From: Sabellastarte sp. h YS-2021
Lineage: Eukaryota; Annelida; Polychaeta; Sabellida; Sabellidae
Assembly (NCBI GenBank): GCA_964017235.1
Contig: OZ024936.1
Span: 15,166,496 to 15,230,495, forward strand
Reading direction: 5' to 3'
Length of the DNA stretch: 64,000 bases
A program made the position numbers and the translations under genes. Under the pieces are notes generated by a model that saw only the letters and a program-made list of their open reading frames with translations, was not told the DNA's origin and did no database searches. Of the stretch, positions 1-13,552 are shown one piece after another. The first letter of the stretch is position 1. The number at the start of each line of letters is the position of its first letter.

Positions 1-662
1 ATATCTTGTGATATTTATCTAAAATTGATTTGGGATCTCAAGGATACGTTAGTCGAGATCCGCTCCAAGTCATAAATGTTCATTGAAATGTATCACTCGC
101 TCAACCAAATCCAATGTGAATTATCATTTATATTCACATTACCTTTATGCACAATATTCACTAACTTTGTTTATACAGTAATGGTAACTTCATATTTATT
201 TGGAAGTAAACAACAAATGGTTAATGCAACGAACAGTTAACAACAGGGTCTGAGTTATTGTGAAATTTGAGGGATTTTTAAGAAAACAATAACCAAAAGT
301 AAACCAGCTAAGGTTTTGATTTACACAACAGTTTGCTAACTTGGGGTTAACTTCCAGATAACCATTTCTTTAGCAGAATGAAGGCTTTGATTTACAGGTC
401 CCTGATCAGATTGTGTATCATTTTTCATGGCAGTGAAACCTAACAAATTCCAGTCTCTCTTATGCTTGTTACTGTTGTAAAAATTAACCTTGAGCACAAT
501 TTTAAACAGAAAATTTTTTTGCCTTGGTGGCAGTCTGTGCTTTGTGTGTCCTCTTGTTGTGAAGTAGTGTTACCTCACAGTTGCACAGTCTGTTGTCATT
601 ATTGTATAACACCATGTTGTAAATAGAAGATGAACAAGGCCGAAAGGGGTTTCGGTCTACTA

Positions 663-940
663 GCATGAACTGCACAGTCATCAGAGATACGAGTAGTGCA
701 CTGAGGCAGTCATCCGTTCAAGTACTAACATAGCCCAATTGCTGCTTAACTTCAGTGATAAGATGGGTACTTATCATGCTATGTCAATTTTCATGATAGT
801 CTGGTGACAAAATAAAAAGGGGGTTTGGGTTTGCTTATGTGAGCTGCCAAGCCATCAAAGACAAGAGTAGTGCACTGAGGCGGTCATCCATGCAAGTACT
901 AACATAGCCCATTTCTGTTTAATTTCAGTGATGAGAAGCA
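663..940. repeat. Imperfect tandem duplication, 174-bp offset
   Basis: GAGTAGTGCACTGAGGC...CAAGTACTAACATAGCCC occurs at about 691-737 and again at 865-911, with similar flanks. Confidence 0.75.
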
Positions 941-3900
941 GGTAGTCATCTCCCTAAGCCACAATTCATGAAAGTCCTGAGAAAAAAAAATAAAAAAAGG
1001 TATCTCTAGAAGTGCAAGCCTTGCTAGAGCTCTCGCTTAAAAACTAAAACAAAACAAAAAAAAATTGCAAAATTGCTTAAAAGAGGCCTCACTGTGACCA
1101 TTATCTCTTCTTATATCTGCCCATTGATTGGTTTACATTTAAAGTTACTCTAAACACCTTCCTTGTCTTCCTTTGTCTTTCTTTTTAGCCTTCTCTCTTG
1201 TTGTATTTTCAAAGCAAATTATATATGTATGAAAAATAAGGGGAAAATCAATTCTGGATACTCTGCCTGGATCGGAATCATCCTTGAGTCATGTAGACCC
1301 CCACCTTGTGTGAAAATATAGCACGGATCTCCGCTATATGCTTTGAGTTATGTGCATGGACATACAGACATGATTACAATACCCTTCCACCTTCCTAAAA
1401 AATAAATGCTATTAACTACCTGCATCCCTCCCCTTTGAAACACAGGAGTGGGGCGGGGGGGGGGGGGTCGTGAAGGTAAATATGTACCAGTCTGTATAAC
1501 TCCTGATGGTGGACTGGAACCCAATCTAACACAGAGAAGCTTTAACTGTCTGAAGAATGCTGTTATGGCCTGGTAATTTGGCAATCTCCTCAAATTTGCA
1601 CAGAATTGAAGTAACCAATAACTTCAGTCTATAGTCAACCGGGGTCGATGACACAAAAGTAAGGCACTTTAAAGAAGTAATTGTCTGCTGAATTGTTATT
1701 TGATGAATTACTGGTACGGATATATTATTTTTCTATAAACTACCATCTGTTGGCTACAGAAGTTACTACATTGCTTATCCTGTATTTCCTATCTGGGTCC
1801 AGATCTAGATAATGTTTGATTAGGACTGAGCCACTAGTAAATACTAACCTGTTTAAAAAAATAACCCTGATCTGATGTATACTTTGTTACTTATGCCCAT
1901 ACCCCCCCCCCCTCCCCCCAGTAGACGGAGTAAGACTCATATCTCTACTTTTCAAAATGGATTTCCCTTCATACAAATATACCTGCAAGTTGATTAGAGA
2001 AACTTTGGTTCCTGTGTCAAGGAAATTGGCTGACAGCTTCAAAGCTACTCATGTATGATAACACTAAACTAAAACTCAATCCCGAAAAAAATATATTAAT
2101 TCCGATTGGGGGAGATTATACCAGAGATTTCTTAAAGTCATCTCTCCATGCAAATTTTTTTTGGAGAACCAGATGAGTGCCTTGGTGTCACAATAGATGC
2201 CAAAAATTGCATCTCAGTTACCACAATAGATACCATTAGAATCTTATCCATGAGATGGCGATCATGGTGGTAAACACCACTGTTATTGGTGGCTGGGACT
2301 ACTGTAATCTCTCACTCTACCACACAACACCAAAGGCAAACATCAGTAAAGACAAGTGAATGCTTTATGTCCCAATGTGTGTACACTGATTACCTCTCTA
2401 ATAAGCCTCATGCTCTCATATGGGCTAACCTTCTTTCTGGTGTTTTTTTTAAATACCTAATAAGTACATGGGGATGCACAGTTTTGCCGTAGCTGGTTCT
2501 GCTGCCGCAACTGGTTCAAACAATCAGAACCAAGGACGGTCTAGAAAACGGATGAGACTTCCTGTTTTAGACCAGATATTTTCCGTTCATAGTCTTGTCC
2601 CACATCAGATGCCAACATGGAGATATGTATTATTATTATCATTTCTCCCTTCAATTGACAGATCTTTACATCTTGTTCAACAGCCATGTCCATTTTGGAA
2701 TGACACTATGCATTTGTTGGAGTGACAGCTGGTTATAACACGCTAATCTTGCTAACAGTTAGGCCACCAAGGACTGTAACTATCTTATCGCAAAATGCAT
2801 AAACACAATTACAGGTAATGTCTTTCTTAAGAGCAAATTCCGTTTTAGAAGTTTTACGAGGGATATTCTAAATTAATAGGCTATCCAGTGACCGTGGATA
2901 TGGCTTTTGCAAAATTCTCAAATGGCAGCTACAGACTGATAAATAAAGAACGGTGTTGAATTCTATATACTTTGTCCTTTGGCATACAAATGTTAACTAA
3001 ATATACACAATGTGACAATATTTTGTAGAAAAAAATTCCATGAAATTACAGTATAACAAGAGTACTCAGAAAGGGTATGCCTGTGCCAAGGCACGTATGT
3101 TAAATAAATGGGAAAAACTTGGTTTTTTTTTTCTGGTATCCAGAAAGTGGTCCAGATCACTCTCAAAATTTAATGGGATCTAAGTTGGACCAAGACCCAT
3201 CTTTCCGAGTTTTTAGGAAGATCCAACCAGTAGTCTTTGCACCTGCTAACAAACAAACAGACGGGCAAACAGACTAATGGGCAAACAGTTATGGAAATAA
3301 TAGCCCCTTGGCAGAGGTAAAAATGATTTGTTTCGTAACCAAGATGTCACTACGTATGTTTGAATGATTTAAGAGACAAATGGCTTTGGATTTGCGTTGA
3401 TTTTTATGTCAAATTTATAATATAAATTGTGCCATTTTGTTACATGGTGCTTCATGGTTACATTTGTTGCAGAACTTTGTTAATTCTAAGTTGGGGGTTT
3501 ATGTCAGGTTTAACAGTCATGGTCATATGGGGACAGACTATCAGGACTCGCAACTCTTGACTTGCATAAGGCCACAAGGCCATAGGGCCCTGATTCACAA
3601 AAATCCTTTATTTTAAGATATCCTTAAAATTCAAAACACTACTTTTGTTATGTTATGTTATAATATTATATTAAGTCCATGCGAAATTAAATTGATTTGT
3701 TATGATGAGTTGAGCTATTAAATCGGATGAAAAAATATTTGATTTATTTTCCCCCTAGCTAAATAAACAGGAACTTTTGAAACAAAAAAGTCTTGTGTAA
3801 AGTATTCATTCCTTAAAGTATAACATATTACACATACTTTGTCAATGAAAGATATGCCATAATACTAGTCTTGTACTAAATAACTAATGTGCCAAATATT

Positions 3901-4107
3901 TACATGACATTCATTTTAGTGAATACAGTTGGCATAGTGTGATGGAGATTAAGCGCTATAAAAGTCCACATTAGATTAGATAGTCAGACCTTAACAATGG
4001 GATTGCCTTTATTTAAAGTTTCCTTCGGTATGTAAGTCATGAAGTGTGGTTTAGTGAATACCTTTTGAAGACCACCTTAAGAAATAACGTTTTTCACCCT
4101 CCGTTAG

Positions 4108-4224
4108 TATAGATTTATTTGTTGTTTTATGTCGCGTTCAACAGCCAGGGTCATATTGCGACGGGTAGTTTTACAGGTGGAGGAAACTAGTGCATACTGC
4201 ACTGTAAACTACCGGGCATTCGCC
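4108..4224 (-). mobile_element. SINE family 2, 5'-truncated
   Basis: The tail and body read in reverse on +: GTTGTTTTATGTCGCGTTCA, ACAGCCAGGGTCATATTGCG. The target duplication CCTCCGTTAG is perfect (4098-4107 and 4225-4234). Confidence 0.75.
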
Positions 4225-5632
4225 CCTCCGTTAGAAAGGGTGCTTAAAAATAAATGGGGTTTACTGAATACGGCCCCTCAACTATATTGAAATTATATAA
4301 GGATACTAAAACTGAGAATCATTGCGAATTAACATTAAAATATTGTTATGTGAGATACAAAAATTTGAATGGGAACAAATTCCCTCAAGGGATGTGAGTG
4401 ATGCCAGATCCACACAATAAATAGGGGAGTTAGTAATTGACAAGTGATGTACAGTTTACAATGCATAGGGACTTGAGTAACTAATATGTATTGCCTCCTT
4501 CTATCCCACCAGCTACCAGCAATGATATGATTCAAATTCTATGATAAAAGTGTCTTTTGTTTTTTAAAACCTGTATTTGCCCATTTCATTTTGATTACAT
4601 GTATTTAAACCAAGCTTTTGTGTTGGACACATCTTGGAAAATCACTGAAGTTCCTGACCACAATGCAGTGCAGTTCAAACAGATTAGGTGAAGGTCACTG
4701 TTCTAGTTTCAGGTCTTTTTTTTTGTTTTAGTGAACAGGTTTCTGGTCCAAACCATGCTAGCCCACCCTGCAGTAGTGGTTTTTAATCTCTTTTTATCAT
4801 GTTTACTGTGAAATTTTCAGAATAAAACACTGCTTTCTGAGTAACCCTGTCCCACATATGATGCATTTGCCAAGGGCTTCATAAGTCACTGTACTGCCCA
4901 TAAAGAAGTGTTTTATTCTGTTTGTTCTTTCAAAAGCTTTCTTGTTTACTCAAAAGTCAACCTGATGTCATGTGATGTCAAGGCAAAGGGTCGATTTTAT
5001 TTATGTGATTGTGAGGCGTCTTCATATTGCAATGCTTAATCTAGGTTTAAAACAATGTTTTTAATTACAAAATACACATTTTCAGTGAATGCATATTTGA
5101 TGATTTTTGGATGAGGTGAGCAATATTATATTCCAAAAAGCAATAGCACGAGATATTGCCCTCAAATAAAGTGTCCCAAATTGTCTGATGTGCACTTGAG
5201 GTATGATAAAGTATGCCACGCTTTTTGAAATCCTCAGAGTCGGATATAATCATTTGAAAGTCAGGCAAATTGAATTTTATAACATTCCTAGCAGGGTGCT
5301 TTCACTTAAAATCAGGGTCCCTATGGGCAGAAAGGGTTTAAATTTGAAGCTTCATATTTTGACTAAGGTGACACCATGTTTTGGCTTAGTTAAAGATCAC
5401 TGGTCAATCATCAAACTGAACCACTACTATTTAATATTATCTGCATAGCTATGTCCTATAGAAGACAACAAATCAAATGACATATGTAAGCTTCTGGTTA
5501 ATGTGACTTTCATGAAGGTTATTACACTCAATATAGCTGGGTGTTCTCGGTTGACCAAAAATTTGAATCTGTTAATGTGTTAGGAGGTTCTGACGCATGC
5601 ATACAGATATAACTGGTTATATTTTATTTCAT

Positions 5633-5638
5633 CCCAAA
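5633..5638 (-). terminator. Polyadenylation signal of gene A
   Basis: AATAAA lies in GGGATGAAATAAAATAT about 300 nt after the stop. Genes B and C keep almost the same block (GGGTGAAATAAAAT), which supports its use. Confidence 0.6.
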
Positions 5639-5939
5639 AACTTAAAACATACATTGCCCCAATAAATCAGTACACATTTTAATTATCGATTCTGAATTGT
5701 GCTTAATTGATATTGCTGTTTCTACATTATAACCCTATGTCCCATAAGCATATACATACATGCATAACTGTTGCACAAAAAAGATAACTCCAGGTCTGAG
5801 TGTCTTTAAACATTTATAGTTAACCACTGTATCTTCCAACAAAGAAACATATCTTACCACCCACTCCCTTGCTTCAGATATACATGAGTAAGCACATTGA
5901 ATAAGTTTGTTTAAAATGAAATCCAGATTAAGTTAAGTA

Positions 5940-8900
5940 TCATATACCCAAGGCAGCGGCAATATTTTGAAGCTGCTCGAGCAGAGCTGCTATTCGACTC
6001 CTTAATTCAGCAAGAGTAGCAATTATATCTGTTATAGTTGGAGCAAGAGTAGAAGTAGGTGCTGCAGAAGTGGTTTTTGTAGTTGTAGTAGGTGCTGCCT
6101 GGGTTGTTGTTGTGGTTGGTGTAGCAGTGGTTGTTGTGGTAGGAGCTGCAGTGGATGTTGTTGTGGTTGGTGTAGCAGTGTTTGTTGTGATAGGAGCTGC
6201 AGTGGTTGTTGTTGTGGTTGGTGTAGCAGTGGTTGTTGTGGAAGGAGCTGCAGTGGTTGTTGTAGTAGGTGCTGGGGTACTTGTTGTTGTGGTTGGTGTA
6301 GCAGTGGTTGTTGTGGTAGGAGCTGCACTAGTTGTAGTAAGTGCTGGAATGGTTGTTGTTGTGGTTGGTGTAGCAGTGGTTGTTGTGGTAGGAGCTGCAG
6401 TGGTTGTTGTAGAAGGTGATGGAGTGGTTGTTGTTGTGGTTGTTGTAGCAGTGGTTGTTGTGGTAGGAACTGCCGTGGTTGTTGTAGAAGGTGATGGAGT
6501 GGTTGTTGTTGTGGTTGGCGTAGCAGTGGTTGTTGTGGTAGGAACTGCCGTGGTTGTTGTAGTAGGATATGGGGTGGTTGCTGTTGTGGTGGGTGTAGCA
6601 GTGGTTGTTGTGGTAGGTGCTGGAGTGGTTGTTGTTGTGGTAGGAGCTGCAGTGGTTGTTGTAGTAGCTGCTAGAGTGGTTGTTGTTGTGGTTGGTATAG
6701 CAGTGGTTGTTGTGGTAGGAGATGCAGTGGTTGTTGTAGTAGCTGCTAGAGTGGTTGTTGTTGTGGTTGGTATAGCAGTGGCTGTTGTGGTAGGAGATGA
6801 AGTGGTTGTTGTAGTAGGTGCTGGAGTGGTTGTTGTAGTGGTTGGTGTGGCAGTGGTTGTTGTGGTAGGAGCTACAGTGGTTGCTGTAGTAGTTGCTGGA
6901 GTGGTTGTTGTAGTTTTTGGTGTGGCAGTGGTTGTTGTAGTAGGTGCTGGAGTGGTTGTTGTAGTTGTTGGTGTAGCAATGGTTGTTGTGGTAGGAGCTG
7001 CAGTGGTTGTTGTAGAAGGTGATGGAGTGGTTGTTGTTGTGGTTGGTGTAGCAGTGGTTGTTGTGGTAGGAACTGCCGTGGTTGTTGTAGAAGGTGATGG
7101 AGTGGTTGTTGTTGTGGTTGGCGTAGCAGTGGTTGTTGTGGTAGGAACTGCCGTGGTTGTTGTAGTAGGTGCTGGGGTGGTTGCTGTTGTGGTGGGTGTA
7201 GCAGTGGTTGTTGTGGTAGGAGCTGCAGTGGTTGTTGTAGGTGCTGGGGTGGTTGTTGTTGTGGTTGGTGTAGCAGTGGTTGTTGTAGTAGCTGCTAGAG
7301 TGGTTGTTGTTGTGGTTGGTATAGCAGTGGTTGTTGTGGTAGGAGATGCAGTGGTTGTTGTAGTAGCTGCTAGAGTGGTTGTTGTTGTGGTTGGTATAGC
7401 AGTGGCTGTTGTGGTAGGAGATGAAGTGGTTGTTGTAGTAGGTGCTGGAGTGGTTGTTGTAGTGGTTGGTGTGGCAGTGGTTGTTGTGGTAGGAGCTGCA
7501 GTGGTTGCTGTAGTAGTTGCTGGAGTGGTTGTTGTAGTTGTTGGTGTGGCAGTGGTTGTTGTAGTAGGTGCTGGAGTGGTTGTTGTAGTTGTTGGTGTTG
7601 CAGTGGTTGTGGTAGGAGCTGCAGTGGTTGCTGTAGTAGGTGCTGGAGTGGTTGTTGTTGTGGTTGGAGTGGCAGTGGTTGTTGTGGTTGGAGCTGCAGT
7701 GGTTGCTGTAGTAGTTGCTGGAGTGGTTGTTGTAGTTGTTGGTGTGGCAGTGGTTGTTGTAGTAGCTGCTGGAGTGGTTGTTGTAGTTGTTGGTGTTGCA
7801 GTGGTTGTGGTAGGAGCTGCAGTGGTTGCTGTAGTAGGTGCTGGAGTGGTTGTTGTTGTGGTTGGTGCAGCAGTGATTGTTGTGGTAGGAGCTGCAGTGC
7901 TTGTTGTAGTAGGCGCTGGAGTGGTTGTTGTTGTGGTTGGTGTGGCAGTGGTTGTTGTGGTAGGAGCTGCAGTGGTTGTTGTAGTAGGTGCTGGAGTGGT
8001 TGTTGTAGTTGTTGGTGTTGCAGTGGTTGTGGTAGGAGCTGCAGTGGTTGCTGTAGTAGGTGCTGGAGTGGTTGTTGTTGTGGTTGGTGCAGCAGTGGTT
8101 GTTGTGGTAGGAGCTGCAGTGGTTGTTGTAGTAGGCGCTGGAGTGGTTGTTGTTGTGGTTGGTGTGGCAGTGGTTGTTGTGGTAGGAGCGGCAGTGGTTG
8201 TTGTAGTAGGCATTGGAGTGGTTGTTTTTGTGGTTGGTGCAGCAGTGGTTGTTGTGGTAGGACCTGCAGTGGTTGTTGTAGTAGGTGTTGGAGTGGTTGT
8301 TGTTGTGGCTGGTGTGGCAGTGGTTGTTGTGGCAGTGGTTGTTGTGGTAGGAGCGGCAGTGGTCGTTGTAGTAGACGCTGGAGTGGTTGTTGTTGTGGTT
8401 GGTGTAGCAGTGGTTGTTGTGGTAGGAGCTGCAGTGGTTGTTGTGGTAGGTGCTGGAGTGGTTGTTATGGCAGTGGTTGTTGTGGTAGGAGCTGCAGTGG
8501 TTGTTGTAGTAGGTGCTGAAGTGGTTGTTGTAGTGGTTGGTGTGGCAGTGGTTGTTGTGGTAGGAGCTGCAATGGTTGCTGTAGTAGGTACTGGAGTGGT
8601 TGTTGTTGTGGTTGGAGTGGCAGTGGTTGTTGTGGTTGGAGCCTCAGTGGTTGCTGTAGTAGGTGCTGGAGTGGTTGTTGTAGTTGTTGGTGTGGCAGTG
8701 GTTCTTGTGGTAGGAGCTGCAGTGGTTGGTGTAGTAGGTGCTGGAGTTGTTGTTGTAGTTGTTGGTGTGGCAGTGGTTGTTGTGGTAGCAGCTGCAGTGG
8801 TTGCTGAAGTAGGTGCAGGAGTGGTTGTTGTTGTGGTTAGTGTGGCAGTGGTTGTTGTGGTAGGAGCGGCAGTGGTTGTTGTAGTAGGCGCTGGAGTGGT

Positions 8901-11900
8901 TGTTGTTGTGGTTGGTGTAGCAGTGGTTGTTGTAGTAGGAGCTGCAGTGGTTGTTGTAGTAGGTGCTGGAGTGGTTGTTGTGGTAGGGGCTGCAGTGGTT
9001 GCTGTAGTAGGTGCTGGTGTGGTTGTTGTTGTGGTTGGTGTGGCAGTGGTTGTTGTGGTAGGAGCTGCAGTGGTTGTTGTAGTAGGTGCTGGAGTGGTTG
9101 TTGTTGTGGCAGTGGTTGTTGTGGTAGGAGCGGCAGTGGTCGTTGTTGTTGGCGCTGGAGTGGTTGTTGTTGTGGTTGGTGTAGCAGTGGTTGTTGTGGT
9201 AGGAGCTGCAGTGATTGTTGTAGTAGGTGCTGGAGTGGTTGTTGCTATAGGGGCTGCAGTGGTTGTTATAGTAGGTGCTGAAGTGGTTGTTGTAGTTAAT
9301 GTTGTCGCAGTGGTTGTTGTGGTAGGAGCTGCAGTGGTTGTTGTGGTAGGAGTTGGAGTGGTTGTTGTTGTGGTTGGTGTAGCAGTGGTTGTTGTGGTAG
9401 AAGCTGCAGTGGTTGTTGTGGTAGGAGTTGGAGTGGTTGTTGTTGTGGTTGGTGTAGCAGTGGTTGTTGTGGTAGGAGCTGCAGTGGTTGTTGTGGTAGG
9501 AGTTGGAGTGGTTGTTGTTGTGGTTGGTGTAGCAGTGGTTGTTGTGGTAGGAGCTGCAGTGGTTGTTGTAGTAGGTGCTGGAGTGGTTGTTGTTGTGGTT
9601 GGTGTGACAGTGGTTGTTGTGGTAGGAGATGCAGTGGTTGTTGTGGTAGGAGTTGGAGTGGTTGTTGTTGTGGTTGGTGTAGCAGTGGTGGTTGTGGTAG
9701 GAGCTGCAGTGGTTGTTGTAGTAGGTGCTGGAGTTGTTGTTGTAGTTGTTGGTGTGGCAGTGGTTGTTGTGGTAGCAGCTGCAGTGGATGCTGAAGTAGG
9801 TGCTGGAGTGGTTGTTGTTGTGGTTGGTGCAGCAGTGATTGTTGTGGTAGGAGCTGCAGTGCTTGTTGTAGTAGGCGCTGGAGTGGTTGTTGTTGTGGTT
9901 GGTGTGGCAGTGGTTGTTGTGGTAGGAGCTGCAGTGGTTGTTGTAGTAGGTGCTGGAGTGGTTGTTGTAGTTGTTGGTGTTGCAGTGGTTGTGGTAGGAG
10001 CTGCAGTGGTTGCTGTAGTAGGTGCTGGAGTGGTTGTTGTTGTGGTTGGTGCAGCAGTGGTTGTTGTGGTAGGAGCTGCAGTGGTTGTTGTAGTAGGCGC
10101 TGGAGTGGTTGTTGTTGTGGTTGGTGTGGCAGTGGTTGTTGTGGTAGGAGCGGCAGTGGTTGTTGTAGTAGGCATTGGAGTGGTTGTTTTTGTGGTTGGT
10201 GCAGCAGTGGTTGTTGTGGTAGGACCTGCAGTGGTTGTTGTAGTAGGTGTTGGAGTGGTTGTTGTTGTGGCTGGTGTGGCAGTGGTTGTTGTGGCAGTGG
10301 TTGTTGTGGTAGGAGCGGCAGTGGTCGTTGTAGTAGACGCTGGAGTGGTTGTTGTTGTGGTTGGTGTAGCAGTGGTTGTTGTGGTAGGAGCTGCAGTGGT
10401 TGTTGTGGTAGGTGCTGGAGTGGTTGTTATGGCAGTGGTTGTTGTGGTAGGAGCTGCAGTGGTTGTTGTAGTAGGTGCTGAAGTGGTTGTTGTAGTGGTT
10501 GGTGTGGCAGTGGTTGTTGTGGTAGGAGCTGCAATGGTTGCTGTAGTAGGTACTGGAGTGGTTGTTGTTGTGGTTGGAGTGGCAGTGGTTGTTGTGGTTG
10601 GAGCCTCAGTGGTTGCTGTAGTAGGTGCTGGAGTGGTTGTTGTAGTTGTTGGTGTGGCAGTGGTTCTTGTGGTAGGAGCTGCAGTGGTTGGTGTAGTAGG
10701 TGCTGGAGTTGTTGTTGTAGTTGTTGGTGTGGCAGTGGTTGTTGTGGTAGCAGCTGCAGTGGTTGCTGAAGTAGGTGCAGGAGTGGTTGTTGTTGTGGTT
10801 AGTGTGGCAGTGGTTGTTGTGGTAGGAGCGGCAGTGGTTGTTGTAGTAGGCGCTGGAGTGGTTGTTGTTGTGGTTGGTGTAGCAGTGGTTGTTGTAGTAG
10901 GAGCTGCAGTGGTTGTTGTAGTAGGTGCTGGAGTGGTTGTTGTGGTAGGGGCTGCAGTGGTTGCTGTAGTAGGTGCTGGTGTGGTTGTTGTTGTGGTTGG
11001 TGTGGCAGTGGTTGTTGTGGTAGGAGCTGCAGTGGTTGTTGTAGTAGGTGCTGGAGTGGTTGTTGTTGTGGCAGTGGTTGTTGTGGTAGGAGCGGCAGTG
11101 GTCGTTGTTGTTGGCGCTGGAGTGGTTGTTGTTGTGGTTGGTGTAGCAGTGGTTGTTGTGGTAGGAGCTGCAGTGATTGTTGTAGTAGGTGCTGGAGTGG
11201 TTGTTGCTATAGGGGCTGCAGTGGTTGTTATAGTAGGTGCTGAAGTGGTTGTTGTAGTTAATGTTGTCGCAGTGGTTGTTGTGGTAGGAGCTGCAGTGGT
11301 TGTTGTGGTAGGAGTTGGAGTGGTTGTTGTTGTGGTTGGTGTAGCAGTGGTTGTTGTGGTAGAAGCTGCAGTGGTTGTTGTGGTAGGAGTTGGAGTGGTT
11401 GTTGTTGTGGTTGGTGTAGCAGTGGTTGTTGTGGTAGGAGCTGCAGTGGTTGTTGTGGTAGGAGTTGGAGTGGTTGTTGTTGTGGTTGGTGTAGCAGTGG
11501 TTGTTGTGGTAGGAGCTGCAGTGGTTGTTGTAGTAGGTGCTGGAGTGGTTGTTGTTGTGGTTGGTGTGACAGTGGTTGTTGTGGTAGGAGATGCAGTGGT
11601 TGTTGTGGTAGGAGTTGGAGTGGTTGTTGTTGTGGTTGGTGTAGCAGTGGTGGTTGTGGTAGGAGCTGCAGTGGTTGTTGTAGTAGGTGCTGGAGTTGTT
11701 GTTGTAGTTGTTGGTGTGGCAGTGGTTGTTGTGGTAGCAGCTGCAGTGGATGCTGAAGTAGGTGCTGGAGTGGTTGTTGTTGTGGTTAGTGTGGCAGTGG
11801 TTGTTGTGGTAGGAGCGGCAGTGGTCGTTGTAGTAGGCGCTGGAGTGGTTGTTGTTGTGGTTGGTGTAGCAGTGGTTGTTGTGGTAGGAGCTGCAGTGGT

Positions 11901-13552
11901 TGTTGTGGTAGGAGTTTGAGTGGTTGTTGTTGTGGTTGGTGTAGCAGTGGTGGTTGTGGTAGGAGCTGCGGTGGTTGTTGTGGTAGAAGTTGGAGTGGTT
12001 GTTGATGTGGTTGTCGTAGCAGTGGTTGTTGTGGTAGGAGCTGCGGTGGTTGTTGTGGTAGGAGTTGGAGTGGTTGTTGTTGTGGTTGGTGTAGCAGTGG
12101 TTGTTGTGGTAGGAGCTGCAGTGGTTGTTGTGGTAGGAGCTGCAGTGGTTGTTGTTGTGGTTGGTGTAGCAGTGGTTGTTGTGGTAGGAGCTGCAGTGGT
12201 TGTTGTAGTAGGTGCTGGAGTGGTTGTTGTTGTGGTTGGTGTGGCAGTGGTTGTTGTGGTAGGAGTTGGAGTGGTTGTTGTTGTGGTTGGTGTAGCAGTG
12301 GTGGTTGTGGTAGGAGCTGCAGTGGTTGTTGTAGTAGGTGCTGGAGTTGTTGTTGTAGTTGTTGGTGTGGCAGTGGTTGTTGTGGTAGCAGCTGCAGTGG
12401 TTGCTGAAGTAGGTGCAGGAGTGGTTGTTGTTGTGGTTAGTGTGGCAGTGGTTGTTGTGGTAGGAGCGGCAGTGGTCGTTGTAGTAGGCGCTGGAGTGGT
12501 TGTTGTTGTGGTTGGTGTAGCAGTGGTTTTTGTAGTAGCAGCTGCAGTGGTTGTTGTAGTAGGTGCTGGAGTGGTTGTTGTGGTAGGGGCTGCAGTTGTT
12601 GCTGTAGTAGGTGCTGGAGTGGTTGTTGTTGTGGTTGGTGTGGCAGTGGTTGTTGTGGTAGGAGCTGCAGTGGTTGTTGTAGTAGGTGCTGGAGTGGTTG
12701 TTGTTGTGGCAGTGGTTGTTGTGGTAGGAGCGGCAGTGGTCGTTGTAGTAGGCGCTGGAGTGGTTGTTGTTGTGGTTGGTGTAGCAGTGGTTGTTGTGGT
12801 AGGAGCTGCAGTGGTTGTTGTAGTAGGTGATGGAGTGGTTGTGGTTGGTGTGGCAGTGGTTGTTGTGGTAGGAGCGGCAGTGGTCGTTGTAGTAGGTGCT
12901 GGAGTGGTTGTTGTTGTGGTTGGTGTAGCAGTGGTGGTTGTGGTAGGAGCTGCAGTGGTTGTTGTAGTAGGTGATGGAGTGGTTGTTGTTGTGGTTGGTG
13001 TGGCAGTGGTTGTTGTGGTAGGAGCTGCAGTGGTTGTTGTGGTAGGAGTTGGAGTGGTTGTTGATGTGGTTGGTGTAGCAGTGGTTGTTGTGGTAGGAGC
13101 TGCAGTGGTTGTTGTGGTAGGAGTTGGAGTGGTTGTTGTTGTGGTTGGTGTAGCAGTGGTTGTTGTGGTAGGAGCTGAAGTGGTTGTTGTGGTAGGAGTT
13201 GGAGTGGTTGTTGATGTGGTTGGTGTAGCAGTGGTTGTTGTGGTAGGAGCTGCGGTGGTTGTTGTGGTAGGAGTTGGAGTGGTTGTTGTTGTGGTTGGTG
13301 TAGCAGTGGTTGTTGTGGTAGGAGCTGAAGTGGTTGTTGTGGTAGGAGTTGGAGTGGTTGTTGTTGTGGTTGGCGTAGCAGTGGTTGTTGTGGTAGGAGC
13401 TGCAGTGGTTGTTGTGGTAGGAGTTGGAGTGGTTGTTGTTGTGGTTGGCGTAGCAGTGGTTGTTGTGGTAGGAGCTGCAGTGGTTGTTGTTGTAGTAGGC
13501 GCTGGAGTGGTTGTTGTTGTGGTTGGTGTGGCAGTGGTTGTTGTTGTAGGAG
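5940..13552 (-). CDS. Gene A coding exon 5: giant Thr-rich mucin exon with helical tail
   Basis: The acceptor is ATCATTGCAG at 13553 and the exon is open for 7613 nt to the TGA at 5940-5942. The basic unit is 25 residues, made of modules like APTTTTTA, TPTTTTTTP and APTTTTTA (75 bp), with point variants. A 1962-bp block within the exon is present twice. After the repeats come TITDIIATLAELRSRIAALL and EQLQNIAAALGI, the amphipathic tail. The opposite strand is also open for long stretches because ACN codons read as Val/Gly/Ala on the other strand. Confidence 0.87.

Larger units (their letters stand above)
1..5300. other. Intergenic, repeat-derived sequence
   Basis: No coding exon recognised. 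It contains a 174-bp tandem repeat (661-940), G- and C-tracts (about 1453-1467 and 1903-1919), SINE pieces (about 3490-3600 and 4108-4224) and a degenerate TE tail with CAAACAGACGGGCAAACAG (about 3230-3330). Confidence 0.5.

Noticed and set aside
1453-1468. G-tract and other homopolymer runs (also about 42486-42516 and 47070-47083)
   Set aside because: Simple-sequence tracts, prone to sequencing error; no structure around them suggests a function.
6000-13552. Possible collagen, silk or CRISPR-like array
   Set aside because: Units are 75 bp of coding Thr/Pro/Ala repeats without Gly-X-Y, without spacers of unique sequence and in an animal genome.
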